Made by a program: the position numbers and the translations under genes. Below are positions 30,726-43,477 of a DNA stretch of 64,000 nt, piece by piece (within the stretch, counting starts at the first letter, position 1; every line of letters begins with the position of its first letter). The stretch lies in contig JACGCK010000013.1 of NCBI GenBank assembly GCA_014925825.1, positions 248,001 through 312,000 on the forward strand, in the 5' to 3' direction. This stretch comes from Pholiota molesta (taxonomy: Eukaryota > Basidiomycota > Agaricomycetes > Agaricales > Strophariaceae). The notes beneath the pieces were generated by a model. It was not told the DNA's origin, did not search any database, and saw only the letters and a list, made by a program, of their open reading frames with translations.

Positions 30726-31941
30726 CTACGAAATAATAGCACGTAATGCGCGCTCCGGTTGATCCCAATGATACTATGGAGAGAGCGTATCAGTATAGTA
30801 AATAATCGAAGAAGGCGATACGCACGAAATGGTTTGCTCCCTTCAGTCGAATGATATTGATATCTCTCATATCTCTTCCTATTTTCTTCGCCTCATCAAT
30901 TTCCTCCTGGAAGATCAACGCACCATAAAACATCTCCCATGGAGAGTTGTCGCACCACAAATAGCTGAGGCCAACATCGCTCCATTCCCTATTGTGGTGT
31001 GGCGTCTTACTAACGTATACCGCTTCCTCACGCAGAGTCGCAAATAACCCGTGTTTGATACCTTGGTCGAGCATAATGTTGTCCGATCCTCCGGGAAGCG
31101 TAGGTTTGATATCCATTCCGGATTCCATATCCTCTTGAGACATGTTCAGAATCGTGGGGCGAGGAGAACTCAGCGCGTTGCGTTGTTCAAGTGAAGAAAC
31201 AGAATCTCCGTGTTCATAATAGCCTGATACCCAGGTTAGAAACTTCTTGGGACGTTCGTTCGGCGCTAACAGAGGGTCAAATATGGGATTGTACCAATCA
31301 GCTGGAGACTTGTATCCCAATGCATGGTACGGGGGATCTGTAAGTGACAATGATCTTTTAATTCGGACGTGGAAAGAATGGTTGAGGGATGCTTACCGTA
31401 GATTACGACCCGTTTAATGCGTTCCAACAGCTTCGTACCATCTGATGTCCTGGGGAAGTTCCGCGACTCAGCTAGCAAAGCCGTGATAAAATTGCACCCA
31501 TAGGACCAGCCCGCCAGGACAAGGCCTCCTTTGGCCGTAACAGGCTCCTTCTTGACGAAGTCGATCAAAAAGCCGTAGAGTTCTCGCGCACTGATCCTCA
31601 TATGATCACGAAGCGTGTCCCGGGCGGCATGTGCAGACATGGACGGTAGTGCCTCGAGGTCGCGTCGTTCCCGGTCTGGAATGCGGGCAGATCCAGGGTA
31701 ATCCCGGCGGTTCAGAAGAATGACTCGTGCGTTTGCCGCTGCTGCGATGGGCAGGAAACGCGCGAATACGCCTGAGGATGACATGGGATGTTCTTAGATT
31801 TTTCAACTGATACGATGAGAACGCGTCATTTCACATACCAGAGTGCCATGCGAAACCGTGAATCATTATCAGAGTGGTGTAGTCCTTGCTGTTCGCAGGA
31901 ATACCGCTATCGCGGATAGCAAAAACCCCATGGGAAGGCAT
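30726..31941 (-). CDS. alpha/beta hydrolase
   Basis: Exons 31941-31839, 31771-31397, 31337-30826, 30773-30726; 345 residues. It has the oxyanion-region motif IMIHGFAWHSGVFARFLP (about residues 26-43) and the nucleophile elbow GWSYGC (G-x-S-x-G, about 125). A catalytic-His region KGANHFYHWD comes at the end (about 325-335). The short last exon matters: reading on without the last intron gives an early stop, whereas splicing gives the family-typical HFYHWDQPERAL ending. It probably acts as an esterase or related hydrolase on small lipophilic substrates; the substrate is unknown. No signal peptide is seen, so a cytosolic location is likely. Confidence 0.75.
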
Positions 31942-32656
31942 ACTGGTCGAAGACAAGGAATGTTAGAGCAAGAAAGAGACGGTGCAGAGGTTTGACGTAT
32001 ACATACTTTTAAGAGATTGAATTAAACTCGGTTTTCTTCTATGGCGCCAGGCCTAGTTCGTGATAAGTATCCATGGGGATCACCTTCGCAGCTTCGGACG
32101 GTCCGTGGTATGCGCGGCTGCGAAATGATGAGGGCTTAAAAGCGTTTATAGAACAGGACTAATACATGTTATTGAGTCGCATGAACAAAGATTGATTGAT
32201 TAAAGGGCGAGAAGACTGATCTGATCCAGGGAAACCAGCTGAATATGGTCGGCGGAAGCCCACACTGGGTCTGCAGACTTCATATAAGAGGAGCGCAGCG
32301 GAAATTCAACATATATAGTGCAGAACACCATATCATATGACATGATTGTCCAAGACGATACGGTTCAACGTTGTGAGAGATGTAGGAACAATGTCTCAAT
32401 CCAATGAAGTCGGATATTCAATAAGCAGCGGAAGGTCTTGATATCAGAAGAATTATATTGACCCTGGAGGCCTTCCTAACAGTAGCACAGAAATGCAGAT
32501 AAGAGCCACGCCAAACGAATGCAGTTCAAGGACGAAATCAGATAATTTTTTTTGACAGAGAGGAGCATTGTACTGCTTTAAAAGGTGTAAAATCAGCACG
32601 GTATCGAACGATAAAGAGCAGGACTCGCACCTTTTGTAAACCGAACAGGAGCTCGA
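31942..32656. other. gene-free stretch
   Basis: AT-rich DNA between the hydrolase start and the prefoldin stop. No supported coding or RNA gene. A TATATA-like element near 32310 could belong to the hydrolase promoter on the minus strand. Confidence 0.4.
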
Positions 32657-33288
32657 TCAAGTCCTTCCGCTGGGTCCGCCCTGTGTCTCCGTCTGGATCT
32701 TCTGCTGCAGAATCCCAGTCAGATAATTCATGTTGTCCCTCTTCTTCTGAATGGTTTCTTCTAGTGTGTCGACATTTGTTCGGATATACTCGATCTTGTC
32801 CGCGTAATGTTTCACAGCTTGAGTACGCGTCTACGTCGCAAAGGTGTGCCTTAAGTTCGGGAGTAGAATTTCCGTATAGATATTCGCGAACCTTTTGAAC
32901 ATAGTAGCCAGTTCCTATATCGACAATGACATGATCCGGATCCGACAGTTTCCCGGGTACATAGAGCGAGTTGGTGAGTGGAACGAGAATCGTTTTGCCT
33001 GACTTCCGATGAGGCAACGTCATCAACGAACAAGAGAGCCGTCGACGCACCTTTATTCTCAGGTTTCACTTCATTTACATTCTCCAAACACGCTTTGAAT
33101 TTCGCCTGCGCCTGTTTTAGCTGCGCGAAAGAGTTGGTGAGATGCGTGAGTTCCTGATTTGTCGATCGCGATTAGTGCGTGAGGCCAGAGAAGAGATGAT
33201 CATGGTCATTCACATCTTCCAGTTGTTTTCGCACTTCTGTAAGCTGCGCGATGTCGAGGTCCGCAACGTTCACTGTTTGCTGGGACAT
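32657..33288 (-). CDS. GIM5: prefoldin subunit 5
   Basis: Exons 33288-33214, 33153-33051, 32998-32892, 32830-32657; 152 residues, with introns of 60, 52 and 61 nt. It reads MSQQTVNVADLDIAQLTEVR at the start, then LTNSFAQLKQAQAKFKACLE, GKTILVPLTNSLYVPGKL, IVDIGTGYYVQK and HYADKIEYIRTNVDTLEETI. This is the alpha-class prefoldin layout: N-terminal coiled coil, beta-hairpin pair, C-terminal coiled coil. Prefoldin is the cytosolic hexamer that passes nascent actin and tubulin to the CCT chaperonin. Length matches the family (~150 residues). The gene is divergent from the DENN-family gene, with 229 bp between start codons that must hold both promoters. Confidence 0.93.
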
Positions 33289-33517
33289 GGATTGGTTGTG
33301 GGCGCTATCAAGGATGCTCTCCAACGAGATTCACTTATCCAAGGCCCTAACAACTGATAAATTAAAAAATAATAAAAGGAGAATATCACGTGCCATGGAT
33401 GCTAAGTCCGCCGCTGAGGATCTTGACCAAGTGTTATGTTGTTCTTGTTCTGATTTCACCCCCTGTCTTTAATAAGAGCCCTAAAAGGCTCCAAACCTCC
33501 TCCTAAAGCTTTCCTTC
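33289..33517. promoter_or_regulatory. bidirectional promoter region between GIM5 and the DENN-family gene
   Basis: 229 bp separate two divergent start codons. No clear TATA box is seen on either side. Bidirectional function is inferred from the layout only. Confidence 0.45.
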
Positions 33518-35734
33518 ATGTCAGATTCCGATTCCAAGGGCAAATACCCCCAAGATTTAGGTAAATACCAGACTTTTTCAGCTAGATTTAAGCTCACCAA
33601 GTTCGACATAGTCGCTATATTCCATGCCTCGTTTCATCCAACGAAAGGAAACACTGTAGACTGGTCTCTGAAGGCCAGTGACGGTAAGCATATACAGGGA
33701 ATGTGCTGCCCTTCCAATCTCAATATGTATATAGATCTAGACCTTGAACACTTGGAGTTCAGTGCTCTCCCAAGTGGCCTCCATCTCGTGGAACGAGACG
33801 TTGTGTGCGTCCTTTTCCCGCAGGATTTCCAGTTCGCTGACCTTGGGGCTTTAGATATTTCACCAAAGACGGACAACACGGCGTATGCATCTTTCGACGA
33901 CGAAAGACATCCGAGCAAGGGCACCGCGGTGTGCGTCTCAGCTCGCTTGGCATCCTGCTCGCAAAGTCACACCGGCCACGACCATGGCGCCACGTCAACG
34001 CGCTTAAAGAGCTCACGGATACAATCTACGCACGTATAGAGGCGACAGGGACGGGCGTTCTCGAGCCGACGGAAGAGGACTGGGAGCCGGCACGGGAGTT
34101 TTTCGAACAATGCAAGCTAAGACGGTCCGATGTTGGCGGTGCAGGCGACTGGGCTGGGTGGAGCGATGAGCTAGATGGAGTGAGTACAATGCCTTTGCTA
34201 CGGGAAGCTGTGTCTGACATATTGCGTAGCCTTATGCCGAACCTCTCGACGCCATTCCAACACTGCATTTGCCCCATCTCCTGCGGATATTAGGACCTTC
34301 CGCATTGACCCTCTACAAGCATGTCCTTGGGCGAAAGAGAATTTTGATTTACACGCTTCCACCAGTTGAAGTCGCCTCTATACTTTGTCACGTCGCAGGA
34401 GACCTTTGTTTTGACTGTCAATCCACATCCAACTTCAGCAACCGCCTCACAGGGAAACACAAGGACCCTATCAATGTCCTTGGGATGGTGACTCTCAATG
34501 ACATGGACCGCTTACGCACAGAGAGCAAAAGTGGACGCGGCTGGATTGCTTGTGCGTATTTCCGCAGTCCTCCCAGTCATACATCTGACCAACGTCATCT
34601 AGGCACGACTGACGCCCTTTTCATGGAACGGCCATCTTATTATGATCTTCTTATTGACCTCACGACTTCAACGCCCAATAAAGCGTCACGACCCACTTTT
34701 TATGCCTCGAAACCAGTGCTATCACAGCCTGGGGGCTCTAACGCTCCTTCACACCGACTTTCAACTATTCGCTTTGCGTGGAGCGATGTAAAACTTGTGA
34801 GTGCTTCTTTCTTTTTCATTAATATCTCACTAACAGACGTTTGCAGTGGAATGAAATCGATCGCATTCTGCAACTTGATTCAGCTAACTCCCATGCCTGC
34901 TGCGGCCCTTCGAAGCGAGGTCCCCCTCCAAAATCCAAATCTATTACCACATGGACGGACGCGTGGCAAGTATATGAAGATGTATGTATAATCTGCGCAG
35001 GCTTGTGGATGGGCAGCTGGCGGGGAAACTCGCCCATGTCATATTCAACCGTGAACGGCCCTGAAAATTGGGGCGCAATCCATCTCGAAGGCGACGATGA
35101 CCTCAGTGTAAACAGCTCGTACGTGAGGAACGTTGGCATGGGTATAGAAGGCCGCCCAGCGGAAGGACCGTCGACGTTGCTTGGCGTCGGCGGATCGACG
35201 AGCGCCAAGAGCGCGAAGAGCGCGCGGAGGGTCAGCGCCATGTCGTGGTCGAGTGGGAAGGCGACGGTTGTCAACAACAGTTTGCCGTCCGCGTCAACAT
35301 CGAAGGCGGCGGGAAAGGCACGTCAGGTCTCGACGTCGGCTACGGTTGTCCCGCCGTCAGAAGCGACGGAGGATTTCACCCTCGATCATCTGCAGGATTC
35401 GGACGAGGGTGCGTCGCAAAGGCGGAACGGGCAGGTTTTGACGACCATGGCCCTTCTGCAGACCTTCCATGCGCATACTCTGTTCCAACTCTCGGTGTTC
35501 GAGGATATACTCGTTCGCCAAGGTGTGCCGCCTGCGTCCGCTACTGAGTCTGTGGGAGAAAGTCTTGTGTCGTTAACTCCTCGAGACATCTTTGCGTTTG
35601 AGCTTGGGCCTCTGAGCAGTCTCGATGTCAGATATCTAGAATGGCTCATGGAGGAATATGCCGGCGATAATGTCAAGGTTGTCGTGAAGCGGGGATGGAA
35701 GGATATCCTCGGTGCGATCTTTGGATATGTTTAA
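33518..35734 (+). CDS. DENN-domain protein, LCHN/DENND11-like (DUF4484 type C-terminus)
   Basis: Exons 33518-33804, 33855-34179, 34230-34551, 34603-34796, 34847-35734; 671 residues. It starts MSDSDSKGKY. Conserved segments are YIDLDLEHLEFSALPSGLH, YFTKDGQHGVCIFRRRKT, LSSLGILLAKSHRPRPWRHV, GRKRILIYTLPPVEVASIL and GWIACTTDALFMERPSYYD. A C-terminal domain ends FELGPLSSLDVRYLEWLMEE and KRGWKDILGAIFGYV. This set matches the LCHN branch of DENN proteins, which act in membrane traffic, often as Rab GTPase exchange factors. The specific Rab is not known here. A Ser/Ala-rich linker (about 450-530) separates the two parts. Confidence 0.8.
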
Positions 35735-36360
35735 CCTTTCCTTATTTTCTCTGTCTCTGTTATACTTCACACACACACTCCTCACTGTCTCCTGTCATTT
35801 TTTTATTCCTTAATAAATAATGCTCTGGACATTTTTCACTCTCCTTGTTCGTTTTGTTATACTGTTTATACCATATGGCATATACCCCCAGTCTCATCTT
35901 TATCATGCTTAGTATATCACCAGGATTCGGAGCAATGTTTTTATTCTTATTTTAGTTACCTACGAGTGTCTCGGTTGCTGTACGGATTTTATATCTGGCA
36001 CACACACACTTTTTCCTGTAGCCCCAAGCTGCACAACGCAGCACAACGCTCACCGAATAATGGCGGTGTTTCCTAAATGGGTGTATTATGTAATGTATAC
36101 GCGACATGCCGCGATATTTTCAATTAAGCCGCGAACAACATCCGTACTCTTTCTTTACTCTTTCATCCTTTCTTTCACCGTGGTCGGGCGTGTCGATGAT
36201 GGGAAGATCTAGTATGTTGCTATATGGCGTCTGATCATATATACTCAAAGAACTCATCTAGAAACAAAACGACCAGAGGTTCCTCTGAAAACAAGTCCGT
36301 TTTCTGATTTCTTATGAAAGATGGTTTCTCTGACTTTTGGTCGTTCTCTTTCTCGAAGAA
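35735..36360. other. intergenic and unresolved 5' end of the Grn1/GNL3 gene
   Basis: 35735-36220 shows no coding signal. From 36224 an ATG opens a short basic frame (NSSRNKTTRGSSENK) that resembles the basic N-terminus expected for Grn1/GNL3 proteins. I cannot join it in phase to the next exon, so it is left out of the gene model. Confidence 0.35.
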
Positions 36361-38527
36361 CTAAAGAAGGATCCTGGCGTGCCTCGCCTTCCGAATCTCA
36401 AAGCGAAAGTTAGAAATGCACAGACGAAACCGATGGTGCGTGGCTCAGCTGTGGCCTTCAGGACCTGTTAAAGTCAACCCCACTGTTCGCCTCAATCAGA
36501 TCCCAGAAGGACGCCGGATGGATCCTGATGCCACCATGGCTTCAGAGCCTACGTTATCTACTTTGGCAATGCTGGCGTCCGAAGCTGAAGCCTCGTCATC
36601 TGCGCTACAGGAACAATTTACCGATCCTTCGTCGTCCACGTCTACCAATATGTCTGGAAAGACGAGAGAACAGATGCGGAAATATTACTTGAAGGCGCTG
36701 CACAAAGTCGTGGACGAGAGTGATATTGTTATACTGGTACTCGATGCTCGCGATCCGGAGGGTTGTCGGAGTAGGCTGGTGGAAGAGGAGGTGAGACGAC
36801 GCGAGTCTGAAGGCAAGAAGCTGGTGTTTGTGCTGAATAAAATCGGTGAGTGATCATCATTATCTGGCAATATGTTCTTGATTTATCTCTGAGCATTGCC
36901 AAAGATCTCATACCAAAATCCAACGCTCAACAATGGCTGAAATATTTACGGCATTCTACACCGACCCTTCCTTTCCTTTCAAATGCTTCCTCACAACATC
37001 AACGGACAAATATCTCATCGTCTACTGCTCCGTCCCTATTAAAGCTTTTAAAAGCATATAAGCCGAAGGCTGGCAGCGTTACGATCGGTGTCGTCGGGTA
37101 TCCTAATGTTGGAAAGAGTAGTCTGATCAACAGCCTTAAACGCAGTAAAGTACGTTGAGCAAGGTCTTCTGAAAATTTCGGCCGTTCTGATCTTAGAATA
37201 TTTCTCATATAGGTCTGTGCTGTCGCTGCACAGCCAGGACATACCAAAGATTTGCAATCAGTTCAACTCGAACGAGGCATGCGCATCATCGATTCACCGG
37301 GAGTGGTATTTGACGATGATGACTACGATGATGGAAAGGGGAACAAAAAAGGCAGTGTGCTTCTCCGCAATGTCGTGAAGGTGGAGGATGTAGAGGATCC
37401 AATAGCAGTCGGTAAGGATCTGTTGAATCATTTCCATTCACAAAACTTGAAAGGTGGCTGATCTTTTATATTGTCCATAGTTGAAGAAATCATCGGACGG
37501 ACGCCTCGAGAAAATTTGCAAAAAATCTATAACCTCCCCGAATTTTCATCAACCTTGGAGTTCCTCACCATGATGGCATTGAGTAACGGCCGACTCTTGA
37601 AGGTACGTCCAACGTTCCATTTGTGTTGCTTCAACCTGTCTAATCTCTATCTCAGGGGGGAACCCCAGACCTCAATTCTGCTGCTCGACAAGTTCTAAGC
37701 GACTGGAACCAGCAAAAAATCCCATACTTCTCAACGCCTCCTACCATCCATCCTTCACTGATACCTTCCACGGTGCGTTCTCCTCTACAGCCCGTGTACT
37801 ATGTGATAATTGACTTTGCACCTCCCATTATCAGTTGCCGCCACACGAAACGGCGAAGACGGCCCGATGATCGCACCAGGTGCTGAAAACGTCGGGCATG
37901 CCCAGATCCTGTCCGAGTTCTCTCAACCGTTCACGCTGGATGGTCTGTTTGGCGCTGCTGACGCAGGCGCTTTTGGTGGTCGTGATAATGATGACGCTGT
38001 TATGGCAGACGAAGACGGTGATGTTTTCTGGGACGCTGTTGAAGGCCCAGGTGAAATGGACGAAGATGGGTAAGTGCATTATATCATACTTCCCGAAGCT
38101 TAATTTGTTCTGATTTCGAATATTTTTCTTCCCGTTTATCTATGCAGAATTCCTATGGAATCTGACGACTTGAAACACGTTGTCCCGCGCAAACGCTCGC
38201 GGTCCCCTTCCCTAATGCCTGATGACACCAACGGCACCAGCAACCTCAGGACATATCTGCGCTACTATCACACCCTCGTGGCAGTCTCGCCAACCGAAAC
38301 GCCAACGGAAAAACAAGGACATTCCTTCATACGATGTGGCTCCAGATCATCATATTTTAGCGCAGATGGGGAAGAGCAACCCGCTAAGTCGAAAGGCGCT
38401 CAAGAAGGACGCAAAGAAGGCGAGGAAGGCGCATCGGGCACTGACGCAGGCGCATACGCATACGGCTAGTGGTGGGGGTGGGATGGAGGTAGATGATGAT
38501 GGCTTGCAGTTTACTTTCATGGCGTGA
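36361..38527 (+). CDS. grn1: nucleolar GTPase Grn1/GNL3 (circularly permuted G domain)
   Basis: Supported exons: about 36361-36435, 36500-36845, 36905-37149, 37213-37411, 37481-37602, 37656-about 37776, 37835-38069, 38148-38527. Motifs come in the circularly permuted order of the YlqF/Grn1 family: ARDPEGCRSRLVEEEVRRRE, NKID (G4), GVVGYPNVGKSSLIN (G1/P-loop), then DSPGVVF (G3). Around them lie KKDPGVPRLPNLKAKV near the N-terminus and KDIPSYDVAPDHHILAQM plus KALKKDAKKARKA at the C-terminus. The family works in large-subunit ribosome assembly in the nucleolus and is expected to be essential. Three points are unresolved: the first basic exon; exon 6 to 7, where the canonical donor at 37773 is one base out of phase; and a +1 frame change between 38155 and 38290. 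In so conserved a gene, assembly indels are the likelier cause. Confidence 0.85.
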
Positions 38528-39307
38528 TTCTTATTACCCCGGGGCGCGTCCATCCATCTTTTTTCTTCTGTTCGCTACCGACCTCATCCCCTCGAGTCAA
38601 TTCCTCTCATTTCCTAATGACAGTGGGTTTGGCGCGCTATCAGATACGGAGAACATTTCTAATGTCAACTCATCATCTTCGGGGAGGGAACATACTACAT
38701 CTATGTAAGTAGGATGATGAATCTACTGCCGATTATCCGACTTCAAGCACTCCCGAGCTATCATGCATGGCTCCAACAACCCAACCGGGCCCGGCTATAA
38801 GGCTACCTGTTCTAAAATTGTTTCGTTCGCTGTGGCAGCTGACTAGCGCTGACTCGCTGCGAACACCTACTTGTAGCCGCGGCTATTACTTATCTCGGTA
38901 CTTAACGGGTTCTCGGGAGTCTGACTATGCCCATCTTCTCTAGCCCTTGAGTGGCGTTCTGGACCAAATCCGGACGATGTCCCGACTTCCTACCGCTTGC
39001 GCAACGCCGGCTTCATACGATGTCCCCGTATTGCTATTCTAACAGATTTTCCTTCAGAATCGCCTCCAAAAATCGCTAAGCGTTAAGTTCAAGGGCTGAC
39101 TGAGTCGCATTATGAATACAACGGCCACGCACGGCATCCAGGTAAGCCGCCATACTAGTACTACTGGAGCCCACAAAATCTTGCTAACCAAGCCTTTGTC
39201 ATTCAGCATCCTAATCAATATCTGATTAACATAGATGCTCCAATGAAGTCATAAAACACAGTGATCTTCTAGGACTTGCTTTCAACATTCGCCATTTCTT
39301 CTCAAAA
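38528..39307. other. gene-free stretch
   Basis: 3' flank of the GTPase gene and promoter side of the enoyl reductase gene. No supported gene. Confidence 0.4.
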
Positions 39308-40688
39308 ATGAAAGCTCTCATTACTGCACCAGGAAACACAGCCATCGTTGGGGACATCCCACTTCCCGAGCCCAGCTCCAAAGAAATTCGGTCTGTCTGT
39401 CTTCGAAGAATTGATCAACTTCATTTTTGAATTTTGGCCGTTTCATCTAGTGTGAAGGTACATGCGGTAGCACTGAACCCGGTCGACGCGTTTTATGTGA
39501 CGCATCCCGTTGATAAGCCTGGACGCGTTGTGGGCAGTGATATCGCTGGTGTGGTCGACAAGATAGGTATCCATGTCACTGGATGGAAAGTTGGCGATCG
39601 CGTCGCAGGATTGTTGCAAGGCGGTATGTATCTCGGGCATTAGTCCGTCTATCGGTTGTTGATATAATTTCAATATAGCTACATCTGGGAACCCTCGCCC
39701 TGGAGGATTTGCTGAATATGCGATTCTGGAAGATGATCTAGCGATCCGCATCCCCGCAAAGTATCTTTTGAAGAGGCCGCTACCTTGCCTCTATGCTCAT
39801 TGACAGCTGCTCAAGTAAATGACCTTCTCGTCGAAATATCTATCGAAATTCTAATTTAATTTCACTTAGGCCTTATTCATTCGTCTCGAAATAAATGCCC
39901 CCTTCGAAAATCCTTTCGAATTTGACGCACCTGTGCAGGAGTCTCCAGCTATCTTAATTTATTCTGGAGCCACCTCTCTTGGCCTCTTTGCCATTGGTCT
40001 GATCCAACTCCTTCGGACGACATATCATCGTCCTTATCGCATTTTCACTACTGCTAGCCCTAAAAACCACGCTAAGCTCGTTGCTCTTGGGGCGGACGCC
40101 GTTTACGACTACAACTCGCCGACCTGGCCTGAAGATGTTCGGAAAGCAAGCGGAGGAATCTCATACGCCGTCGACTGTATCTCAGAAGACTCTACCACTG
40201 CTCTCATTTCGCAGACCTTCGCCCCGGGTGGGGGCAAGATTGCCGTGGTTCGGGGCGCGTCATGGAGCAAGGAGGGCATTCGTGAAGATGTTACACCCCT
40301 CTATGGTGCGGTGTGGTGGGGGCTGGGATACGAGATTTTTACAATAGTGAGCTTCATCGATTATTCTATTTTCTCGGCTGGGACTCAATTCGCCTTGGCC
40401 TACAGAGGAGATTATGCCGGCATCTCCGTCATGGAGAGCATTTACTGTCGAATTCTTCAAATTTTTATCGGCAGGATCGCAACAAGATCCGAAAAGTTTG
40501 CCATTCCAACAAACCCTGTTCGCCTCATGCCGGGTGGACTAGATGCTATCGTAGAGGATGGTCTCGCTCTCCTTGGATCGGGAAATGTTAGTGGACGTGG
40601 GCAGATTGACAAGCAAAGCGTGAAGGCCTGGTTGAGGCCAATTTCCGCGGAAAAACTGGTGTATCGTATCGTTGGAACCGACGTTTAA
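39308..40688 (+). pseudogene. zinc-type dehydrogenase / trans-enoyl reductase (MDR family), frame broken twice
   Basis: Exons 39308-39390, 39451-39623, 39679-39814, 39870-40346, 40408-40688. It starts MKALITAPGNTAIVGDIPLP and carries the GroES-like part (VALNPVDAFYV, GRVVGSDIAGVV, WKVGDRVAG) and the Rossmann part (ILIYSGATSLGLFAIGLIQL). The C-terminal part is RAFTVEFFKFLSAG, NPVRLMPGGLDAIVEDGLAL and RPISAEKLVYRIV. It resembles the stand-alone trans-enoyl reductases and other NADPH-dependent MDR enzymes of fungi; it lacks an obvious structural zinc loop. Two single bases are missing. One is at 39758-39760, just before the conserved SFEEAATLPLCSLTAAQ. The other is near 40508, between SLPFQ and NPVRLMPGG. 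All splice sites and the conserved blocks on both sides survive, so this is either a very young pseudogene or an intact gene with assembly errors. Confidence 0.75.
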
Positions 40689-41497
40689 ATAGTTGGGTAC
40701 ATGTGGAATTATATGTGATGTTCTTTTAGGTCAATCAAAGGACGCTAGGTGACACGGTGATTTGGAGTAAGGAAAATGTTCTTAGAATCTCGTTGGTACC
40801 TAGCGGCGAACAGTTAGTTGACTACGCTGAAAATAAATCTCTGGTATATAACAATACATGAGTAGCCTTCCTCAGCAAACACAGCAATGTTTGTCACTAC
40901 CGTCAATTTTAGAACTGGTGCTGGTTCTGAAGGCTGTGTCTTGACTCTTGACTCGGGACATGTCCCCATGGTTGCTAATTTTGTATGCGTTCAAACTGAT
41001 GATCGCAAGTAAAATCACTTTCACTATTTTGTGCTACCTAAATGATCACTTAATTTAAATATACGACTAAGATACCGTTAATTATAGCAAGCAAAACAGT
41101 TCTTCCAGATCAATGATAACTGAAATACCACGTTTGTACATAAGTATCCTTAGAGTCGAAAGCGATTGTAAAGTGAAAGGAAATGAGAACCTTTCTTTAT
41201 TATTTTCTGAAAGAAGATTCATTGCATAAATTACTGTTGTTACTTGGACCCGAGTCAGATCAAAATTTCTGTGCTGTGAGCCTGTAAGTTTTTGCGTCTA
41301 AGTTGATCCCTTTCCTTGAAGTTTGAACAGTGCTTGTCAATCAACGGGAGTTGCACTGGTGCCGGTGATATGTAGCTGCAGCATCTTCCCACACTGGCAC
41401 GCCGCACGGCTTCATACCGTCCTAGCGTAGTACTTATTCCTTTGAATCCCTCACATCGTTGAGTTCGACGGTCCTCTCAACTACTCTGACAACGACC
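40689..41497. other. gene-free stretch
   Basis: AT-rich intergenic DNA upstream of the MAPKK gene. No supported gene or repeat. Confidence 0.4.
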
Positions 41498-43477
41498 ATG
41501 ATGGCGCTGAAGCCAAATGGACCCCGCCCCCAAGCTAAACTTGATCTGTCGTTTTCCGACTCATCCATTCTCACTTCAAGCGACAATATACACCGCACAG
41601 GCTCTCAATCTGGCTCTCATGGAGATCTGGCACTTCCTCCTCCCCAATCTTTCTATAGATCTGATTCCCAATCGTTAAACACCACTACTCAGACATCATT
41701 CACTCCTCCTTCACCACAGGAGCCACTCCGTTATATTGGGCCTGTTGTGACCCTCCGAAAGCCTGTGCCAAATCGTAAGGGCGGTGGGACCTCAGCTCTA
41801 GGCTCAAAATACATTCATAGTGGCACTATTGATATGACGGGTCCTCCACCATTTGGTGCAGATATAGTCTTAGACGAAAACGGGGCTACCATCCATCCTG
41901 ACGAGACGTATTCTCCTGAAGTTCGACCCTTGAATCCCGGTCGCCCATCGCTTTCCATAAACAATGACACTTTCCAGAAGAGCATAAAATTGTCGAACAT
42001 GCCAGATACAGTACGTGGAATTAGAGACGTTATCGATAAACTGTACATAGGGGACGCGCCCACTTCCTGGCCCAGCGATACCAGGATCTCTCGATCGTCC
42101 CCAAAACCTTCTTCAGACAACACAGCGTCCCTTGGTAATCCGGCATTCGACAATGCTACTAGCCAGCCCGGGGATCTATGGAGTGCCCAGGAAACAAGTA
42201 TCGCTGGGATGGACGCCCATTCTCATAATGCCACAGCATCACCAACCCAAAAGAAGGAATTTTCTGATGAGGTCCTTGAAGTTACATCCCGGTTGGGGGA
42301 GGGCGCAGGAGGAGCCGTTCATGAAGTACGGGATAAGCGCGACGGAGCGGTATATGCGCGGAAGACGATCACCACGCGAGATTCCACATCGATACGTCAG
42401 GTATTGAGGGAGTTACATATTATCACAGGAACCCGGCATCGGAATATTGTCTTATGTTATGGAGTATATATGAGCCCCAGCAGCAGCGAGGTCAGGATCA
42501 TTATGGAGTATTGTGATGGAAGAAGCTTGGAATCAGTTGGGAAAAAGCTCAAGGAGGTAGGAGCCATAATGGGAGAGAAAACTGCGGGACGTATCGCAGA
42601 AGGTGTAAGTCACAGCCTATTTCCTCCTCTTTTTTTCTATCAGTTGATTCGAATTGATGACTTTCGTCAAATCTCCGACTCGGAACAGATCCTCCAAGGT
42701 TTAGCATACCTCCATACTAGACGGACTATTCACCGCGATATCAAGCCTTCAAACGTACTCCTCTCGCGAGAGGGCGTTGTGAAATTGTGCGACTTTGGCG
42801 TTTCCGGCGAACTGGTGAACTCGAATGTGGGGACCTTTACGGGCACGTTGCTCTATATGGCTGTGGGCATCCATATTTATCGTTGATTTTGTGATAACTG
42901 CTAATTTTTCTTCCAGCCGGAAAGGGCCTCTGGGGGACCGTACAACGTCCGTTCAGATGTGTGGTCTACTGGTATATCACTTCTGGAACTAGTGCAAAAT
43001 CGATTTCCTTTCCCAAGCGATCTACCGCCTATGGAAGTCGTATTAATGATTAGGATTGGTGATGTGAGTGCATCGTCATTCTCGTCTAATGTTGAATGTT
43101 GTCGTCATGTAGTAAACATGCTCTTCCTCTCGACTCCAGCCACCTAAACTAGAGGATGATCCCGCCGCTCAAATAGCCTGGTCGGAGGAAATGAAGGATT
43201 TTATTAAGCAGGCGTATGCTATTCCAGACCTTTATATGTAGCGTGCATTACTGATTCACCCTCGTGTAGCCTCATTCAGGATGGAAACCTCCGACCGACG
43301 CCTGAAGAGATGCTGCAACACCCTTGGATCATCAATATCATGAGACAGGAGGTGAACATGGCGCGATGGATAAGGCAGGTGTGGGGCTGGGCAAAAGCAC
43401 CAAAAGGAAGAAGGAGGAATACTGCTGATCGTGTCCCGGGCTCGGATGACAGTAGACCTTCCACCGCTGAGAGTTAA
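41498..43477 (+). CDS. MKK1: MAP kinase kinase, cell-wall-integrity (Mkk1/2) type
   Basis: Exons 41498-42604, 42689-42862, 42917-43063, 43140-43213, 43270-43477; 569 residues. A Ser/Pro-rich regulatory N-terminus (about 1-255) precedes the kinase domain. The kinase domain has the P-loop RLGEGAGGAVHEV (about 266), catalytic Lys in YARKTI (about 288), IHRDIKPSN (about 385), DFG in LCDFGVSGEL (about 405), the activation loop NVGTFTGTLLYMAPERA with its Thr residues, and the tail WIRQVWGW. The GTFTGT...YMAPER loop and the ELVQNRFPFP segment fit the Mkk1/2 branch better than Ste7 or Pbs2. In fungi Mkk1/2 passes signals from Bck1 to the Slt2/Mpk1 kinase during wall stress. The ATG at 41498 is the first in the frame; a second lies 3 nt on. 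Confidence 0.85.
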
